A DNA stretch of 64,000 nt from Ailurus styani. Lineage: Eukaryota > Chordata > Mammalia > Carnivora > Ailuridae. Both the position numbers and the translations under genes were made by a program. The stretch lies in NCBI GenBank assembly GCA_002007465.1, contig LNAC01000003.1, positions 12,855,821-12,919,820 on the forward strand, in the 5' to 3' direction. The stretch's first letter is position 1, and each line of letters starts with the position of its first letter. Shown here piece after piece: positions 34,340 through 47,198 of this stretch. The notes under the pieces are model-generated. The model saw only the letters and a program-made list of their open reading frames with translations. It did not search any database and had not been told where the DNA came from.

Positions 34340-35689
34340 TCTAAAATTTGGGTGCTACAGACCAGAGTCCTAGAGATAATTCTTTTAGCCTCAAATCTGT
34401 ATAAACAGGAAATCAGAAATAAAAACCTAGATTCCACACTATCTCACTTGTTAGTGGTGCACAGTTTTGTGCTCTGAAAACTGTATATATTTTGGTTGCA
34501 TTCCATGTGTGTTGCATCAGCCATTCTCATGTTTTTTAAAAATCTTCACAAAGATTTGAAAATCATTTGAGGAGTTTTTACAGAAATCTAGGCAGGGTGC
34601 CCCCTACTCGTCTACACACAGTTAGCACCCAGAATAAGCTGACGAGGTAAGTAGCTGCCACAGTTGATTAATTCAGTCTAGATACACTATTGTTACATAA
34701 ACACATATTGGAACTTCCACCCTGCATTTTTATTAAAAAACAGTAAGGGTGTAAATCGTCTTGCATCAACACCTGATAAAAATATTCAAGTAGGAGAGAA
34801 GAGGCAATGCATTTTATATATTGTTACTTAACACATAATATACGGAAGATACATAATCTCAGATACTAACATGACTGTCACTTTTCCTCTTTTTTCATAT
34901 GTTTTTATCAAGCTGATCTCCAAAGATGCTGTTACAGCCAGGTCTCCCAGAAACAGCTTCATTGTTTTTCTCTTTGCATACAACTAAATTACCAGAAAAC
35001 CATCTAATGCAGTTTGAGGGGGAAAAATTGTTTAAAATATACATTGTTAAAAAATAGGCCCTACCCATTTTCCAGCCTAATTAACCAAAATATGAAAACA
35101 AATAATTCTGGGCCACATGAAGTTGCTAAACTAACTATTCAGTGTCTGTCAATTGTTGTGAGCAGTTTTATGTAATCTGAAAATAAAAATATAAAGTCTA
35201 TTTTAATTATTCCATGAAATCCTCTTTCTGCTTTTAATAAAAATATGTCATGTTCTATTTCTTTCTCAGATTAAATAGATTTTTATTTGTGTATTGGAGT
35301 CTGACTCTTTTAACTTCTGCTCTTATTCTCCAAGATTGAAGTTATTTTTCTTTCTGATTATAAATTTAGGTCTTTTATATTCAACCCAAACCTCTCATCA
35401 GCTTGCAGAGAACTGTTTGAATAGGGATTGTGTAAATACAGAAAAAAATAGGGCAAATCATACATATAAATGGCTATTGTACACACTTACTAATGGGATT
35501 TTCTCAAGTTCCTGGATGCTAACTTTTCGGTTTATGTTCTGCTTGAGATACCTTTCAACACTTCCCTTAAAGATGTGATTTTTAGAATTCTTCTCTTTTT
35601 CTTTATTAGTATTTTCCATATTAGTTGTTGGCAATTATTAACTATGTTGGTCCATATTAGCCCTAATGTCTATTTCACCCGTAAATGGA
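34339..35689. other. Unique AT-rich stretch, nothing recognised
   Basis: A 94-codon ORF (35294-35578) has a hydrophobic N-terminus but no recognised family. No repeat identified. Confidence 0.45.
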
Positions 35690-35930
35690 GAGGCAGTAAA
35701 ACACTGTGTTTTGGGGAGGCAAACCTACAGCCACATTATCTGGATTTGAATGTCAGCCTACCACTTGTAGGCTGAGACAACTCAGACAAGTTACATGACA
35801 TTTTTTGGCTTTCAATTTCATCATTTAAAAAATAAAGATGGTAATAATAGTGTCTACCTCATGCATCTCTGAGATGATGAAATGAAATAAAAATATAAAA
35901 AGTGCTTACCATAGTGCCTGCCTCTTCCAG
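35690..35930 (+). repeat. MIR, nearly full length
   Basis: 'tatctggatttgaatgtcag', 'gacaagttacatgacattt', 'aagatggtaataatagtgtc' and 'gtgcttaccatagtgcctg' are in the sense MIR order. Confidence 0.85.
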
Positions 35931-36084
35931 CTGGCCTTGCCCAAAGATCCACCAAAGTCCTGCCCTGGGCATCTTCCCTCCACTGTTCAGGGGCTGGGAC
36001 AGACACCAAAAGACCTGGCTCCACAGTCCCATTGGCCTCTCTCCCATCACCTCCCACTTGGGCCAGGCGGAGATGGACAATTCC
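35931..36084. other. GC-richer block of unknown origin
   Basis: About 150 bp clearly richer in G and C than its surroundings, between two MIR pieces. It gives short ORFs on both strands, none convincing. It might be an unrecognised repeat or an old exon. Confidence 0.35.
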
Positions 36085-36200
36085 TAACAGCTACCACACT
36101 ATGGTGCCATTGCTAGCTTGGTGCCTCAGTGTCCCCATCTGGAAAATGGGTATCCATATCCATTGGTGGGATGCTTTGGGATGTCAAGAGGCAGAGACGG
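36085..36200 (+). repeat. MIR fragment
   Basis: 'ttggtgcctcagtgtcccca' followed by 'tctggaaaatgggtatcca' is the sense MIR core. Confidence 0.65.
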
Positions 36201-36362
36201 GGCACTAATAACACCAGAAATTGGTTTGGATACATTTTGTACAAGGACCACTTTGGACACAAGCCTTTTTCCAGTTGGTTTCAATAAGGGGCAGTACTGT
36301 ATCACATGTTACACTAGTTCAGGGAGAGAATTTTCTAATAAACCTTTTCTAAAACATGCATA

Positions 36363-36407
<45 letters not shown>
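36363..36407. repeat. (CA)n microsatellite
   Basis: Uninterrupted run of about 22 CA units immediately before an L1 fragment. Confidence 0.98.
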
Positions 36408-36408
<1 letters not shown>

Positions 36409-37270
36409 CAGACTAGTACAACATATTCACAAATCACATATCTGACAAAGGAGTTGTATCCAAAATATATAAAGAACTTTCAAACTCAACAATAAAAAAG
36501 CAACCAAAAATGAATAAAACCCAAGAGCAGACATTTCACCAGCAGTAATATACAGATGGCAAATAAGCACATGAAAAGACATTCAACACCATTAACTATT
36601 AGATAAATGCACATTGAAACCGTGAGGTATCACTAGACATCTGTCAGAAGACCAAAATGAATAATATAATCGCGACTATTGGTGGGGATATGGAGAAACT
36701 GGAAATCTTTATGTTGTTGGTGGGAATGAAGATTTTGGTGGTTTGGAATTATGTAGTTTCTTAGTTAAACCTGTACATACTCTATGACTCAGCAATCCCA
36801 CTCCTGGGTCACTAGAGAACTGAAAACCTATGTTCACATAAAACCTGTACACAAATATTTGTAGCAGCTCTGTTAATAATTGCCAACAACTATAAACAAC
36901 CCAAATCTCATTTAATTGGTAAACAGATAAGAAAACAATAGTACATCTATACAATGGAATACACTACGAGCAATAAAAAGAAACAAATTATTGATAAATG
37001 CAATGGCAGAGATGAATCTCAAACACATTGTATTGAGTGAAAGAAGGTTCCATACTGTGTGATTCCAGTTATAGGGAATTCTTGAAAAGATGAACTATGG
37101 GGATTGAAGAACAAATCAATGGGTGCCAGAGATGGTGGGGGGAGGAGGGTAACTATAAAAGAAAAGCACAAAAGAGGTTTTTTTGATGTATACTTACTGT
37201 GTTGGTTTCATGAATCTACATATGTATTAAAATTCATTGAACTATACATACCCCAAATTTCCACAGATTT
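36408..37270 (+). mobile_element. Old L1 fragment (L1M type)
   Basis: Decayed distal ORF2 and 3' UTR: 'cacatatctgacaaaggagt', 'gtatccaaaatatataaaga', 'gaaaagacattcaacaccat', 'tctatacaatggaatacac' and 'attgaactatacatacccc' in L1 order. Frames are broken throughout. Confidence 0.88.
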
Positions 37271-37311
37271 TTTTCCAAGGGTCAAGGTATATGCATATAT
37301 TTAAGTCTTTT

Positions 37312-37516
37312 TTTTTTTTAAAGATTTTATTTATTTATTTGATACACACACAGAGAGAGGGAGATTACAAGTAGGCAGAGAGACAGGCAGAGAGAGAGGA
37401 GGAAGCAGACTCCCTGTCAAGCAGGGAGCCCGATGCGGGCCTCGATCCCAGGACCCTGAGATCATGACCTGAGCCGAAGGCAGAGGCTTTAACCCACTGA
37501 GCCACCCAGGCGCCCA
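37312..37516 (-). mobile_element. Can-SINE (mustelid-type)
   Basis: Near-consensus reverse-oriented copy with a perfect 15-bp TSD ATATTTAAGTCTTTT at 37297-37311 and 37517-37531. Confidence 0.97.
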
Positions 37517-37784
37517 ATATTTAAGTCTTTTGAAGCATGTTGCCATATTGCCTTTCAGAAGGGATGAGATAGTGTACATTCCACTAAGCAGCACCTTACA
37601 GTGCCTGAGCTCCTATAACCTCAGAAATAGATACAGAGTGTTTATTTAGCACAGTGCCTGTTACATGAGGGGCACTGCAGTAAGACTGCTGTTGTTGCTG
37701 ATACTGCTGTCCTTGTTGCTGTCGATTTGTTAACGTTATGGTCGACATGCAAAATGTCAAAGCCGGCATGCTTAAATAATGTGG

Positions 37785-38325
37785 CCATTTCTTGACATCA
37801 AACCTACTCTTATCCTACACCTGGCAATTCCTCTTCTAGGTATTTATGCAAGAGAAAAGAAAACGCATGCCCAAAGACTTTATGTGAATATTTGTATCAG
37901 CTTTATTCATAACCACCTGAAGCAGGAAACAAACCAATTGCTCATCAGTTGGTGAGTGTATGAGAACGCGGTGGGCCATCCATGCAACAGAAGAGCAATC
38001 AACAACAAAAAGAATGGTTACTGATACTCACAACGACGTGGATGGATCTCGAAAGTATTCTGCGAAGTGAAAGAATCCAGAAGGAAAAAGCTACATATTA
38101 CAAAATTTGATTTAGATGACGTCCTAGAAAACGTCAAACTATCAGAAATCTCGTCTAAGTTTTCCAGGGGGATTGACTACAAGGGGACATGAGGGAAGTT
38201 TTGGTCATGATGGAAATACTCTATATTTTCATTACTGTGATGGTCACATTAATATATTGTTCAAAACTCACAGAAATGTATAAAGAGTGATTTTAACATA
38301 TAGGAATTAAACCTCAATAATCTGA
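37785..38325 (+). mobile_element. Old L1 fragment (L1M type)
   Basis: 'tatttatgcaagagaaaag', 'gctttattcataaccacctg', 'aaagaatggttactgatac', 'gtggatggatctcgaaagt' and 'aattaaacctcaataatctg' follow the distal L1 order. Confidence 0.82.
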
Positions 38326-39016
38326 CATAAGAAATGAAACCAGGAATTCGTGCATGTCATGTTTACTACAGAGGAATAAGTGGAAATATTAATGTTGGCT
38401 TCCATGGGCCATAGATACACTCCTGTGAACTGAAGCCTCGGTTATGATTGGAGTTTCTGGTTTATCCTAAAACTTTTGTCACCATTGGGCTAGGTCCCCA
38501 AAGTTTATAGCTGTTTCTAAAATGTTCCTTCCTGAGCCAGACTATAAAGCCAGTTCTGTCCGAAGTCTAAACCTACCTCGACCCTGATGCTCTGGGTCAG
38601 AGAATTTGATTCATTAAGAATCCTGAAAGATGCAAAGTTTATTCCAGTTTATAGAATTATTGACAAGGGTAAGTTTAACAGCCTCAAGGGGCAAAAGAAG
38701 CATGGTTAGCAGGCATTGAGCTAAGCAAGGGCATTCAAGGCAGCAAAGGACAAAACAGCCTGTTGTCACTAAATTCATAAATTATGCAGGTTTGGAGCCA
38801 GAAAATTTTGTTGGCAACATCCCAAGGAATATTGTCACAGTGGAAATTAAAAAACAATCAGTTTTGGAGTCACATACCTCTCTGAACTGACTACTCCATA
38901 TAGCATCAATTAGGCCTTCTTATTGAATTATGTCTGTTAGCTTTTTATTTTTTTTTAGTTAGAAGATATGCTTTACAAGCAATTAGCAAATGATATAGCA
39001 TTCTTTGGATTTATTT
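38326..39016. other. Unassigned stretch
   Basis: No ORF of note. An old LTR or other repeat is possible but I could not recognise one. Confidence 0.4.
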
Positions 39017-39033
39017 TGCTCTTGTTACATTTT

Positions 39034-39230
39034 TTTTTAAGATTTTATTTATTTATTTGACACAGAGAGAGAGATTACAAGTAGGCAGAGAGGCAGGCAG
39101 AGAGATAGGGAGAAGAGGAAGCAGGCTCCCTGCCGAGCCGAGAGCCCGATGCGGGCTTCGATCCCAGGACCCTGAGATCATGACCTGAGCCGAACGCAGA
39201 GGCTTTAACCCACGGAGCCACCCAGGCACC
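39034..39230 (-). mobile_element. Can-SINE (mustelid-type)
   Basis: Near-consensus copy. 17-bp TSD TGCTCTTGTTACATTTT (39017-39033) against TGTTCTTGTTACATTTT (39231-39247), one mismatch. Confidence 0.97.
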
Positions 39231-39247
39231 TGTTCTTGTTACATTTT

Positions 39248-40090
39248 CTTCTTAAATACAATATACATGTGATGATGAATGACAGTGACTTATTATATAC
39301 AGGATGCCCCTGTATTTGGTTTTATAAATTTTCTGAATTGTTACACCTTTCTTTCTTTTGCCACACTTTTTTTCTTTTTCTAGTACTTTCCTATTAGCAT
39401 TTGATGTTCACAGTCAGCTCGTCTGATTTGTGACCCAACTTTAAAACTGATAATTATAATTTTTAACATTTGTGTTCTAAAATTTTATGACAAAAATAAA
39501 AATGAATACAACTTAAATAAGTCAACTCATTAAGGTACTATAGATCATAATAATTAAAATTGATTTTCAAAATATTTGATCACTAAATTATACGCAATAT
39601 AGGAGATTTGTAAATTTTCAGAAATTTAATAAGTAAAACAAAAATGAGTGACAAGTTTATTCTACTTAATTTGTGCTTAATTTTTGACATTTTTTACTAC
39701 AATTTAATTTTAAACATGTTTAAGAATGCAGACAACCGATAACAATAAGCAAGAAAACATGCAAAATCTTTGAAGTTCAAAATGCCTAGAGCACCTTTCA
39801 GGATTTTAAACTTAAATAAATAAATTTCATTTTATAGAAAATTATGTTTCTCCCAGTTGATGAGATCCTTAAGAAATCAAAGTTTGGCTTGCTCTACCAT
39901 GTAAAAAATCCCAGATAGTTGAAGTGCTAGAAGAAGGAGTACAGTTTTACAAACTAATTACAGTTTCGTGACCAGTTGCAGAAATGAGAGGAGGTAGATT
40001 TACATGTTATTTTCATTTCGTCGTTTTTGTATATTTGTATATATTTACATATTTGTATATATTAACCAATTTCCAACTTTCCTCCTTTCC
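39248..40090. other. AT-rich stretch, nothing recognised
   Basis: Very AT-rich, no ORF or named repeat. Confidence 0.5.
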
Positions 40091-40110
40091 CTGTTCCCTA
40101 CATTTTTAAA

Positions 40111-40307
40111 TGTTTTAAAAAAGATTTTATTTATTTATTTGACAGAGAGAGACACAGCGAGAGAGCGAACACAAGCAGGGGGAGTGGGAGAGGGAGAAGC
40201 AGGATTTCCCCAGAGGAAGGAGCCTGATGCAGGGCCTGATCCCAGGACCCTGGGATCATGACCTGAGCCAAAGGCAGATACTTAACAACTGAGCAAACTA
40301 GGTTCAC
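40111..40307 (-). mobile_element. Can-SINE
   Basis: Reverse-oriented copy of the CACAAGCAGGGGGAGTGGGAGAG subtype. Flanked by a perfect 20-bp TSD, CTGTTCCCTACATTTTTAAA, at 40091-40110 and 40308-40327. Confidence 0.97.
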
Positions 40308-40614
40308 CTGTTCCCTACATTTTTAAAGACTGGATGTAAATACAGGATGGTAAATTGGGATCGCAACTAAACTATAAGAGTTTGAATATAACTCCAGAGG
40401 TGTATTTAGTTACTGATGGATTTTGGGGTCTCCATTTTTGGGAAGGGAAAGAAACATGTGTATATGGTAGGGTAACATTATTTTACACTAGATCAAGTCA
40501 TTATCATTTCTATTTGGAAGTTTAGTTATTTGCAGAAGAATGTAAATAGCTGAAAGTAGGGACTGTAGAAGATGCTGGGTCAGTTCTCTCTACTTCCATT
40601 CCAACTTGCTTCTA

Positions 40615-41324
40615 CAGATCTTCCTTGACTTATGTGGGGTTACAGTCTGATAAGCCTACTGTAAGTTGAGAATCTTGTAGGTTGAAAATGTACTTGTTAC
40701 ATGTAGCCTACTGAACATCATAGCTTAACCTAGCCTATCTTAAATGTGCTCAGAAAACTTAACATTAGACTACAGTTGGGTAAAGTCATCCAGCAAAAAG
40801 CCTGTTTTATCATACAGGGTTGAATGTCTCATGTAATTTATTAACTACTGTACTGGATGTGAATCAAAGAAGGGTCGTATGAGTGCAGAATGGTTGTCTA
40901 TATATCACTTGTTTATCCACACTGACTGGGAGCTGCGGCTTGCTGCTACGGCCCCCATCACGAGAGAAGATCTTACTGCATATCTATTGGCAGCCTGGGA
41001 AAAGATCGACATTCAAAATTTGAAGTATAATTTCTTTTTTTAAAAGAGTATTTGTATTATTTTAAAGATCTGATTTATTTATTCAAGAGAGACAGAGAGG
41101 CAGAGGCAGAGGGAGAAGCAGGCTCCCCACAGACTGGGAGCTCAATGTGGAGCTCGATCCCAGGACCCTGAGATCATGGCCTGAGCTGAAGGCAGACACA
41201 TAACTGACTGAGCACCCCCCCCCGGCACTCTGAAGTATAATTTCTACCAAATGCATATTGCTTTTGAAGCATCATGAAGCCGAAAGATCATAAGTCAGAC
41301 CGTCATAAAGTCGGGGACCATCTG
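40615..41324. mobile_element. Nonautonomous Tigger-like (TcMar) DNA transposon
   Basis: The ends form an imperfect terminal inverted repeat: left CAGATCTTCCTTGACTTATG, and the right end reads CAGATGGTCCCCGACTTTAT on the minus strand. A TA dinucleotide flanks each end (40613-40614 and 41325-41326), as expected of Tc1/mariner-pogo elements. The interior has no transposase frame. A Can-SINE sits inside (41036-41230); without it and its TSD the element is about 500 bp. Orientation is undefined. Confidence 0.78.
41036..41230 (-). mobile_element. Can-SINE nested in the DNA transposon
   Basis: Reverse-oriented, diverged copy with a C-run near its head. Perfect 15-bp TSD TGAAGTATAATTTCT at 41021-41035 and 41231-41245. 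Confidence 0.95.
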
Positions 41325-41326
41325 TA

Positions 41327-41854
41327 GTTGAAGACCTCAGAAACCACATTCCCAGAATCCCTTGCAGTTAGGGTTTTAGATATAAATAGGGTTCCCTCAT
41401 GTAGATGTGTTTGCATGACCTTTGAAAGGCAAAGGAAGGTGGCGGGCATTTGGGGCTGTCTGTGCTCCACATGCCCAGCTAGTTGCCAGCATCCTGGCAG
41501 AGAGCCCGCTGTGGTGGAAACGGCAGCAGTGGGTTCTGAATCTCCTATCACAGCTACAGAGGGAATTTTATTCCAATCATGCAGGTGCTCCCTCATTTTC
41601 ATGGCAACGGCTCTTTCAGCAAGTTTGTAAAGCACTCATTACATGGGTTAACTTTTTTTTCTTTTTGAAAGAATTCCTAGTATTTTCTGTTTTTTTGCAT
41701 TGAGCCCTGACTGGGATACCACAGTCATGGAGACTTAAAAAAAAAAAAATTAAAGGTGAAAATTCAACAGATGGAGAAGGCAAAACATGGAGTGCAAAAC
41801 ACATAAGGAGTAATATAATGAGGATTACATCACATGTACATTTATTTGCACAAA
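41327..41854. other. Unassigned stretch, possible ancient repeat
   Basis: 'cattcccagaatcccttgca' at its left resembles a common old mammalian repeat. It contains overlapping ORFs on both strands (110 and 100 codons) with no recognised domain. The open frames probably reflect the local GC-richer composition. Confidence 0.35.
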
Positions 41855-41870
41855 TATTTCTTCTTTTCTT

Positions 41871-42088
41871 TTTTTTTTTTTTTAAAGATTTTATTTATTC
41901 ATTTGACACAGAGAGAGAGATTNAGAGAGATTACAAGTAGGCAGAGAGGCAGGCAGAGAGAGAGGAGAGAGGAGGAAGCAGGCTCCCTGCTGAGCAGAGA
42001 GCCCGATGTGGGCCTCGATCCCAGGACCCTGGGATCATGACCTGAGCCGAAGGCAGCGGCTTTAATCCACTGAGCCACCCAGGCGCCC
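41871..42088 (-). mobile_element. Can-SINE with an internal N
   Basis: Near-consensus copy with a long T run. An N at 41923 splits a repeated 'agagagatt', inflating the element by about 10 bp. Perfect 16-bp TSD TATTTCTTCTTTTCTT at 41855-41870 and 42089-42104. Confidence 0.96.
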
Positions 42089-42104
42089 TATTTCTTCTTT
42101 TCTT

Positions 42105-42425
42105 GAAACCATTTTGTTGAGGTAGGAATGACATGAAAAAACTGTACATTTTATATGTACAACTTAATTTGTTTGGAGATAAGTATACACCTATGAAACC
42201 GTCATCACACCTATGCCATAAACCTATCCATCACCTCCAAAAGCTTTTACTCCCTCTCTTTAATTTTATTATTATTATTTCTGTGTGTGTGTGTGACATA
42301 AGAACACTTAACAGAAAATCTACCCCTGTAGGAAATGTTTAAGTACAAAGTACGGTATTGTATGCTATACAGTAGATCTCTAGAACTTACCCATCTTGGA
42401 TTATTGAAACTTTATATCTGAATAT
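42105..42425 (-). mobile_element. Old L1 3'-UTR fragment
   Basis: Antisense text 'gacataagaacacttaacag', 'tacggtattgtatgctatac', 'agtagatctctagaacttac' parallels the L1M 3' end seen at 21905. Contains a short TTA and (GT)n run at 42260-42297. Confidence 0.65.
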
Positions 42426-43718
42426 TTTTCTTCTAATTAGCCTAAATATTTAATTTGTAAGGAAATATAGAAAGTAACAAATTACACAATTACAGTAAAA
42501 TACTATGCAGACATCTTATAGCAAAATACTCTCTGCAGAAAGACACACTTCACATTTTTACAACAGTGAACTGAAAATATCTGTATCTTCTATGAGTTCC
42601 AACATTTTCTGTTCAAGCATGACACATCACAAATTCTGACAATTTATAGCCAAAGCCAGAATGAGCTACACCATTACAGAGTTACTCATTTTCCAAGCTT
42701 GCACTATTTGGGACTAAGAACAAATTAAGTAGAAAAGGTGCCACTTTTGAATAACACTCTTATTAAAAACAAAACAAAAACCAATGTATATGATGATAAT
42801 TTAATTATTGCATTGGTAAGGAAAGTTTTCACTACACATTGATACATCAGTAGATGTTATTATCTGGGTTTTGCTAACATCCCTAGTTAGAATTTAAGTT
42901 TAGTGTAACACGATTTATTCTTCAAACAAGTAGGAAAATAAAAATACCAGTGATTAAGTATTCAAGTGTAAGTGAACATCTTAAAATATATGAAATATTA
43001 TGTGCGTGTAATAAATGAGATATTGATAGAAAGGAAAACTGAAAGTCATATAAACATGTTTTTTTCTCCAGAAAATCTTGCATATAAAAAGTTTGTCCAC
43101 CTGAATTACTCATTAAATGATAAAATCACAATAGTTAATCTAATGTAATTCAGGCCACTGCACTCATTTCTGTTTTGAATTTGATATGAAGAAATGGGAC
43201 CAGAAAACTCTCTGGTGATTCACACCAAACTGCGTCATCAGAGGAACAACTTTGTCAAGAATTTATGAGCAAATAACTTGAAAAAACATATTTGAAGGAT
43301 AGCTTTTGACTTTAGAAGAAAGACTTATTTTGACACTTTCCAACAGCACAATAAAATTAATTAAAAATTTACAATGCCCATGTGAAACAATATCAACATG
43401 TACAAAGTTTATGGAGTTGAAATAAAAATTCAGTTTTGGAAACATGAGGGTAAAAATAGTTCATCAGCTATAAATACTAAATAAACTTAGTGAATCTTAA
43501 AAAGTTAAGAGTAGTAGCTTCTTTATTTGGCAATATTTGATATTAAAATGGATTAAATTCAAACTCCTTTTGGATTATCACTGGAAATTTAAATTTCAAT
43601 TTCAAATTTTAATTTCAATGTTGCAGTTGTCAAGAAGAAAACAAAAGAGTTCTTAGGGTTAAAAAGTAATCACACATCAAATCCTATTTAAGGAGATCAA
43701 ATTACCTGAATTCTTGTT
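42426..43718. other. AT-rich stretch, nothing recognised
   Basis: Only 60-codon-class ORFs. No named repeat apart from a degenerate 'aaatttcaattt' run near 43588-43616. Confidence 0.5.
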
Positions 43719-43735
43719 AAAAGTAAGAAAGTTCT

Positions 43736-44095
43736 ATGGAACTGGAGGGTATTATGCTGAGCGAAATAAGTCAATCAGAGAAAGACAATTATCATATGAT
43801 CTCTCTGATATGAGGAACTTGAGGGGCAGGGTGGGGGGTCATGGGGGGTAGGGAGGGAAAAATAATGAAACAAGATGGGATGGGGAAGGAGACAAACCAT
43901 AAGAGACTCCTAATCTCACAAAACAAACTGAGGGTTACCGGTGGGGTGGGAGGGTAGGGATAGGGTGGATGGGTTATGGACATTGGGGAGGGTTTGTGCT
44001 TTGGTGAATGCTGTGAAAGATGTAAGCCTGATGATTCACAGACCTGTACCCCTGGGGCAAAGAATAAAAATAAAATTAAAAAAAAAGTTTAGAAG
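43736..44095 (+). mobile_element. Young carnivoran L1 3' end, 360 bp
   Basis: Begins in the last part of L1 ('gggtattatgctgagcgaaa') and ends 'cctgtacccctggggcaaag' plus an A-rich tail. Perfect 17-bp TSD AAAAGTAAGAAAGTTCT at 43719-43735 and 44096-44112. Near-consensus text and intact TSD mark it as the youngest L1 in the window. Confidence 0.95.
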
Positions 44096-44112
44096 AAAAG
44101 TAAGAAAGTTCT

Positions 44113-47100
44113 TTTTGCTAAATAAAAAAGAAATGATACGGAAAAAAGAAGTGATACAATTTCCCTGACATTTGCTACCACTTACTCATTTGTTCAGTCT
44201 GTCCATAGTGACTATGATGGCTTTGAAAGATCATTGTCAAAAACTCTGTATCTAGAATTTATTACAACGATTTCAAAGATATGGAACATATGAAATATTA
44301 TATTTGGAAATCAAGCTGATTTTTCATTAAAATGAAAATATTTTATTTGTATAGTTTATACAACGTCACTATTACAATTTCTCTAATGTTTTGGATTTTA
44401 TCTTAATAGTATGAAGAAAACATAACATTGTGTTTTTCAGCAAACTGATTATAAATACTCCAAATTCTCACCAATTTACTCTTGATCGACATATAAATAT
44501 TTTTATGTGTTCTATGTGAAATGGGTTGAGATATTTTGTTCCAAAGTATAGGGAATAAGCTTGAGGACACTGAATCACTCAGCAGGGTTTCACACCTATG
44601 TGGAGATTAATAGGTTAAATTAATTGTTTAAGTTAATTAGTTAATTATTAAATTACTAGGTTTCAACAATGAAAAGTAATATTTCACATCTATGGTGAAC
44701 AGTCGTAATCTTGATGCACTTAAAAGTATCTTAGGAAATAACAGACAACAGTGAAAAAACCATGATAACTATTTTGAACCACTTCATTCTATTGCAAAGA
44801 AGTATATAGTACTTCCTAAAGATCTTCACCAACTACAATCACATCGCACATAAGAGAAACAAGAGAGTGAACTTGTCTTAAGCTCTGCTCCCAAATTACA
44901 TGACCCTCCCACAAAGTTCTGATTACTGTCATATTACTTACTGGATCAGGCTTTTTTTTTCCCCCTTAATCAATGCTAAAATATTTCTCTTTGCCCAGGG
45001 GTTACTAATGATATCCTGGTTGATTAAATATTACCAACACATATATAATGTATGCAGGCTCTATATTATCATTGGCTTTGAAATACCGGAAAGCTCTGTC
45101 CTTAATATTAAGTCCAAAACTGTTTTCTAAGAGTTAATATGTTCTATAAGGAAAGTTAGGTACAGTAAATTTAACTAAAGTAAAATTTTGTGTTTTTTAA
45201 AATGTTTTGAATTATATTTACTTCTCCATTGAGTTTTCCCACTACAAATTTTGACAGCCTCCTATTAATTTTCAGCCTACCAAAGTGGCAGGCACACTCT
45301 TCTTCAAGTCCATTCTTCTCTTTTACCTGGGTAACAAAGAGTAGTTTTCATGGTACTTGAGGTAGAACCCAATGCAGAAATGCCCATCTTCTGCATAGGA
45401 TGAGTCAGCAACACTACTGAGGTTCTAGAAGGAACAACCTAAATTTGAGTTCTGTAAAATATTGACCAAATTACATAAAGGAATTTGGTTGAGAGCATCT
45501 TGGGGCATTCCTTATAAAATTCTGTCTTTCCGACATTGTGGGTCTCCTCTTAATTTGAGCAAACTTCCTACGAAACTTGCATGAGGACCATTCTTCCTTT
45601 GATAGCTCCTAAGTAGGCCAAGAGTAGAGTGAATGGAAGATAATTGAGCCCTCCTCAAAATAACCTCTACTCACTCTTTTGAGCTTATTTCTCTAAAGGG
45701 AGGAGATTCCTCCTTTAGGTACATCTTTTAGAAAGCTGATTAATTTGAAGTGTAAAGAAAGGAAATTTTAAGCCTAAAGAAAGTAAGAAACTACCATGTG
45801 AACTGGAACCATTTATGAAGAATTCAAACCACTGTGGCCATAAAACTCAGTGCGAAGGCTAAGACCCATGTATTCCAGGAAAACATATTGGACGTTTGTG
45901 AAGAAGGGATGGGAACACCTCAATAAACAAAAATGAAGGAGAAAAAGGAGGCAACTTAGATTTTCATCCCCTAAATCATGGTTTCATTTGAACCCAATAA
46001 TATGTGTTAATGAATAAAACACCATTTAAAAAAATTAAATGAAACCAAACAAACTGCATGTGGTTAGTTTGCATTTAGGAACCCAAATTATTTTTCCACA
46101 GCAATGTTTAGATTTCTACTGATGGACAAAACCTTTTAATTTGTGCCTACCAATCTGTACCACATTTGATTTGTATCTTTTGGTGAACATGATAATTCTA
46201 TATTAAAAATGATACTTCCTCTTGACCAGGGACTTTTATCTTCAATATTCTTCCAACACTGAAAGCAACAGTGTCTTCAGTCTTCCACTGCAAAGTATTT
46301 ATATTCAATGTTTATTCCCAAAGCAAGAGAAGACTTAGGCGACTCACTGTTATTTATTTATTGTGCTTTGATCTTCAGGTTGTCAATGTAAACGAAGCAG
46401 CACATTTCTTTCTCACTTACATATGGGCTTGCTGACTGACAGAGCTCTCAGGTTTCCCTGTGGCTAAGGAAAGTTATTTTTGATACAGTGTGAGATATTT
46501 TAAAAGAGTGTTTGAAGTGTTAAAGCAGATATCTGGGCCAACAAAAATGAAGATCATGTTCTTAATTTTGATCATTCCAAAAACTTCAGGCTGAGTTTTT
46601 TGGTATCAAAAGAAGCATTGTGAAAAGTGAGGGTAGTTATAAAAAGATGCTTGTAGCATTTTGGGTTCTAAAAATTAGCTTTAGAGATTAAAACACTATC
46701 TTGTGTCCCTAATGTAATGTTTAGAGGGTTTTTTTTTTCTTTTTTCTTTTCCCTCTCACATCATGCATATGGTTTCACCTCTTCTATCCTGGACCCTGAT
46801 CTTCTGATTAGGTAGATCTTTGAGGTTTCTCACCCTGGATTCTAAACTGTGACTTAGTGTCAAAAATACTGATTTTGTACATTTAAAACATGCATTGTAC
46901 TGGTTCATCTACATGTCATCATTAATTTTTAAATCACAATACTGGCTCAGACTGTCCCTCCCATATTAGTGACTGCTAATAGAAGTCAAGGTGAGGTCAG
47001 AGTACAGAGAATCAGAGAGACAGATCTGCTTTATAAATAATACAGAAAAAAGGGCATCAGCTTTCTTCAACCTTACCAGCAGAGCAGGACCGAATGAAAG

Positions 47101-47198
47101 AGATGGAGATAAGAGATAACTCAGGGACCGATGACCATTAATATTGCCCAAGTTAACGTGAGCAGCAAGCTTGTCTGTATATGTAGCAAATTCTGGTC
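44113..47198. other. Unique AT-rich stretch, nothing recognised
   Basis: Three kilobases without a recognisable young repeat or gene; the longest SINE-free block here apart from 42.1-48.8 kb as a whole. ORFs do not exceed about 90 codons. Confidence 0.5.

Noticed and set aside
33916..34437. 173-codon minus ORF with a Leu-Ser repeat
   Set aside because: Its length depends on the (GA)n microsatellite, and nothing outside the repeat resembles a known protein.
36118..36495. 125-codon ORF with a poly-(Thr-His) run
   Set aside because: The frame passes through a MIR piece, a CA microsatellite and an L1 fragment.
41303..41703. Overlapping 93-110-codon ORFs on both strands
   Set aside because: They start in the end of the DNA transposon and run through probable old repeat; no domain recognised.
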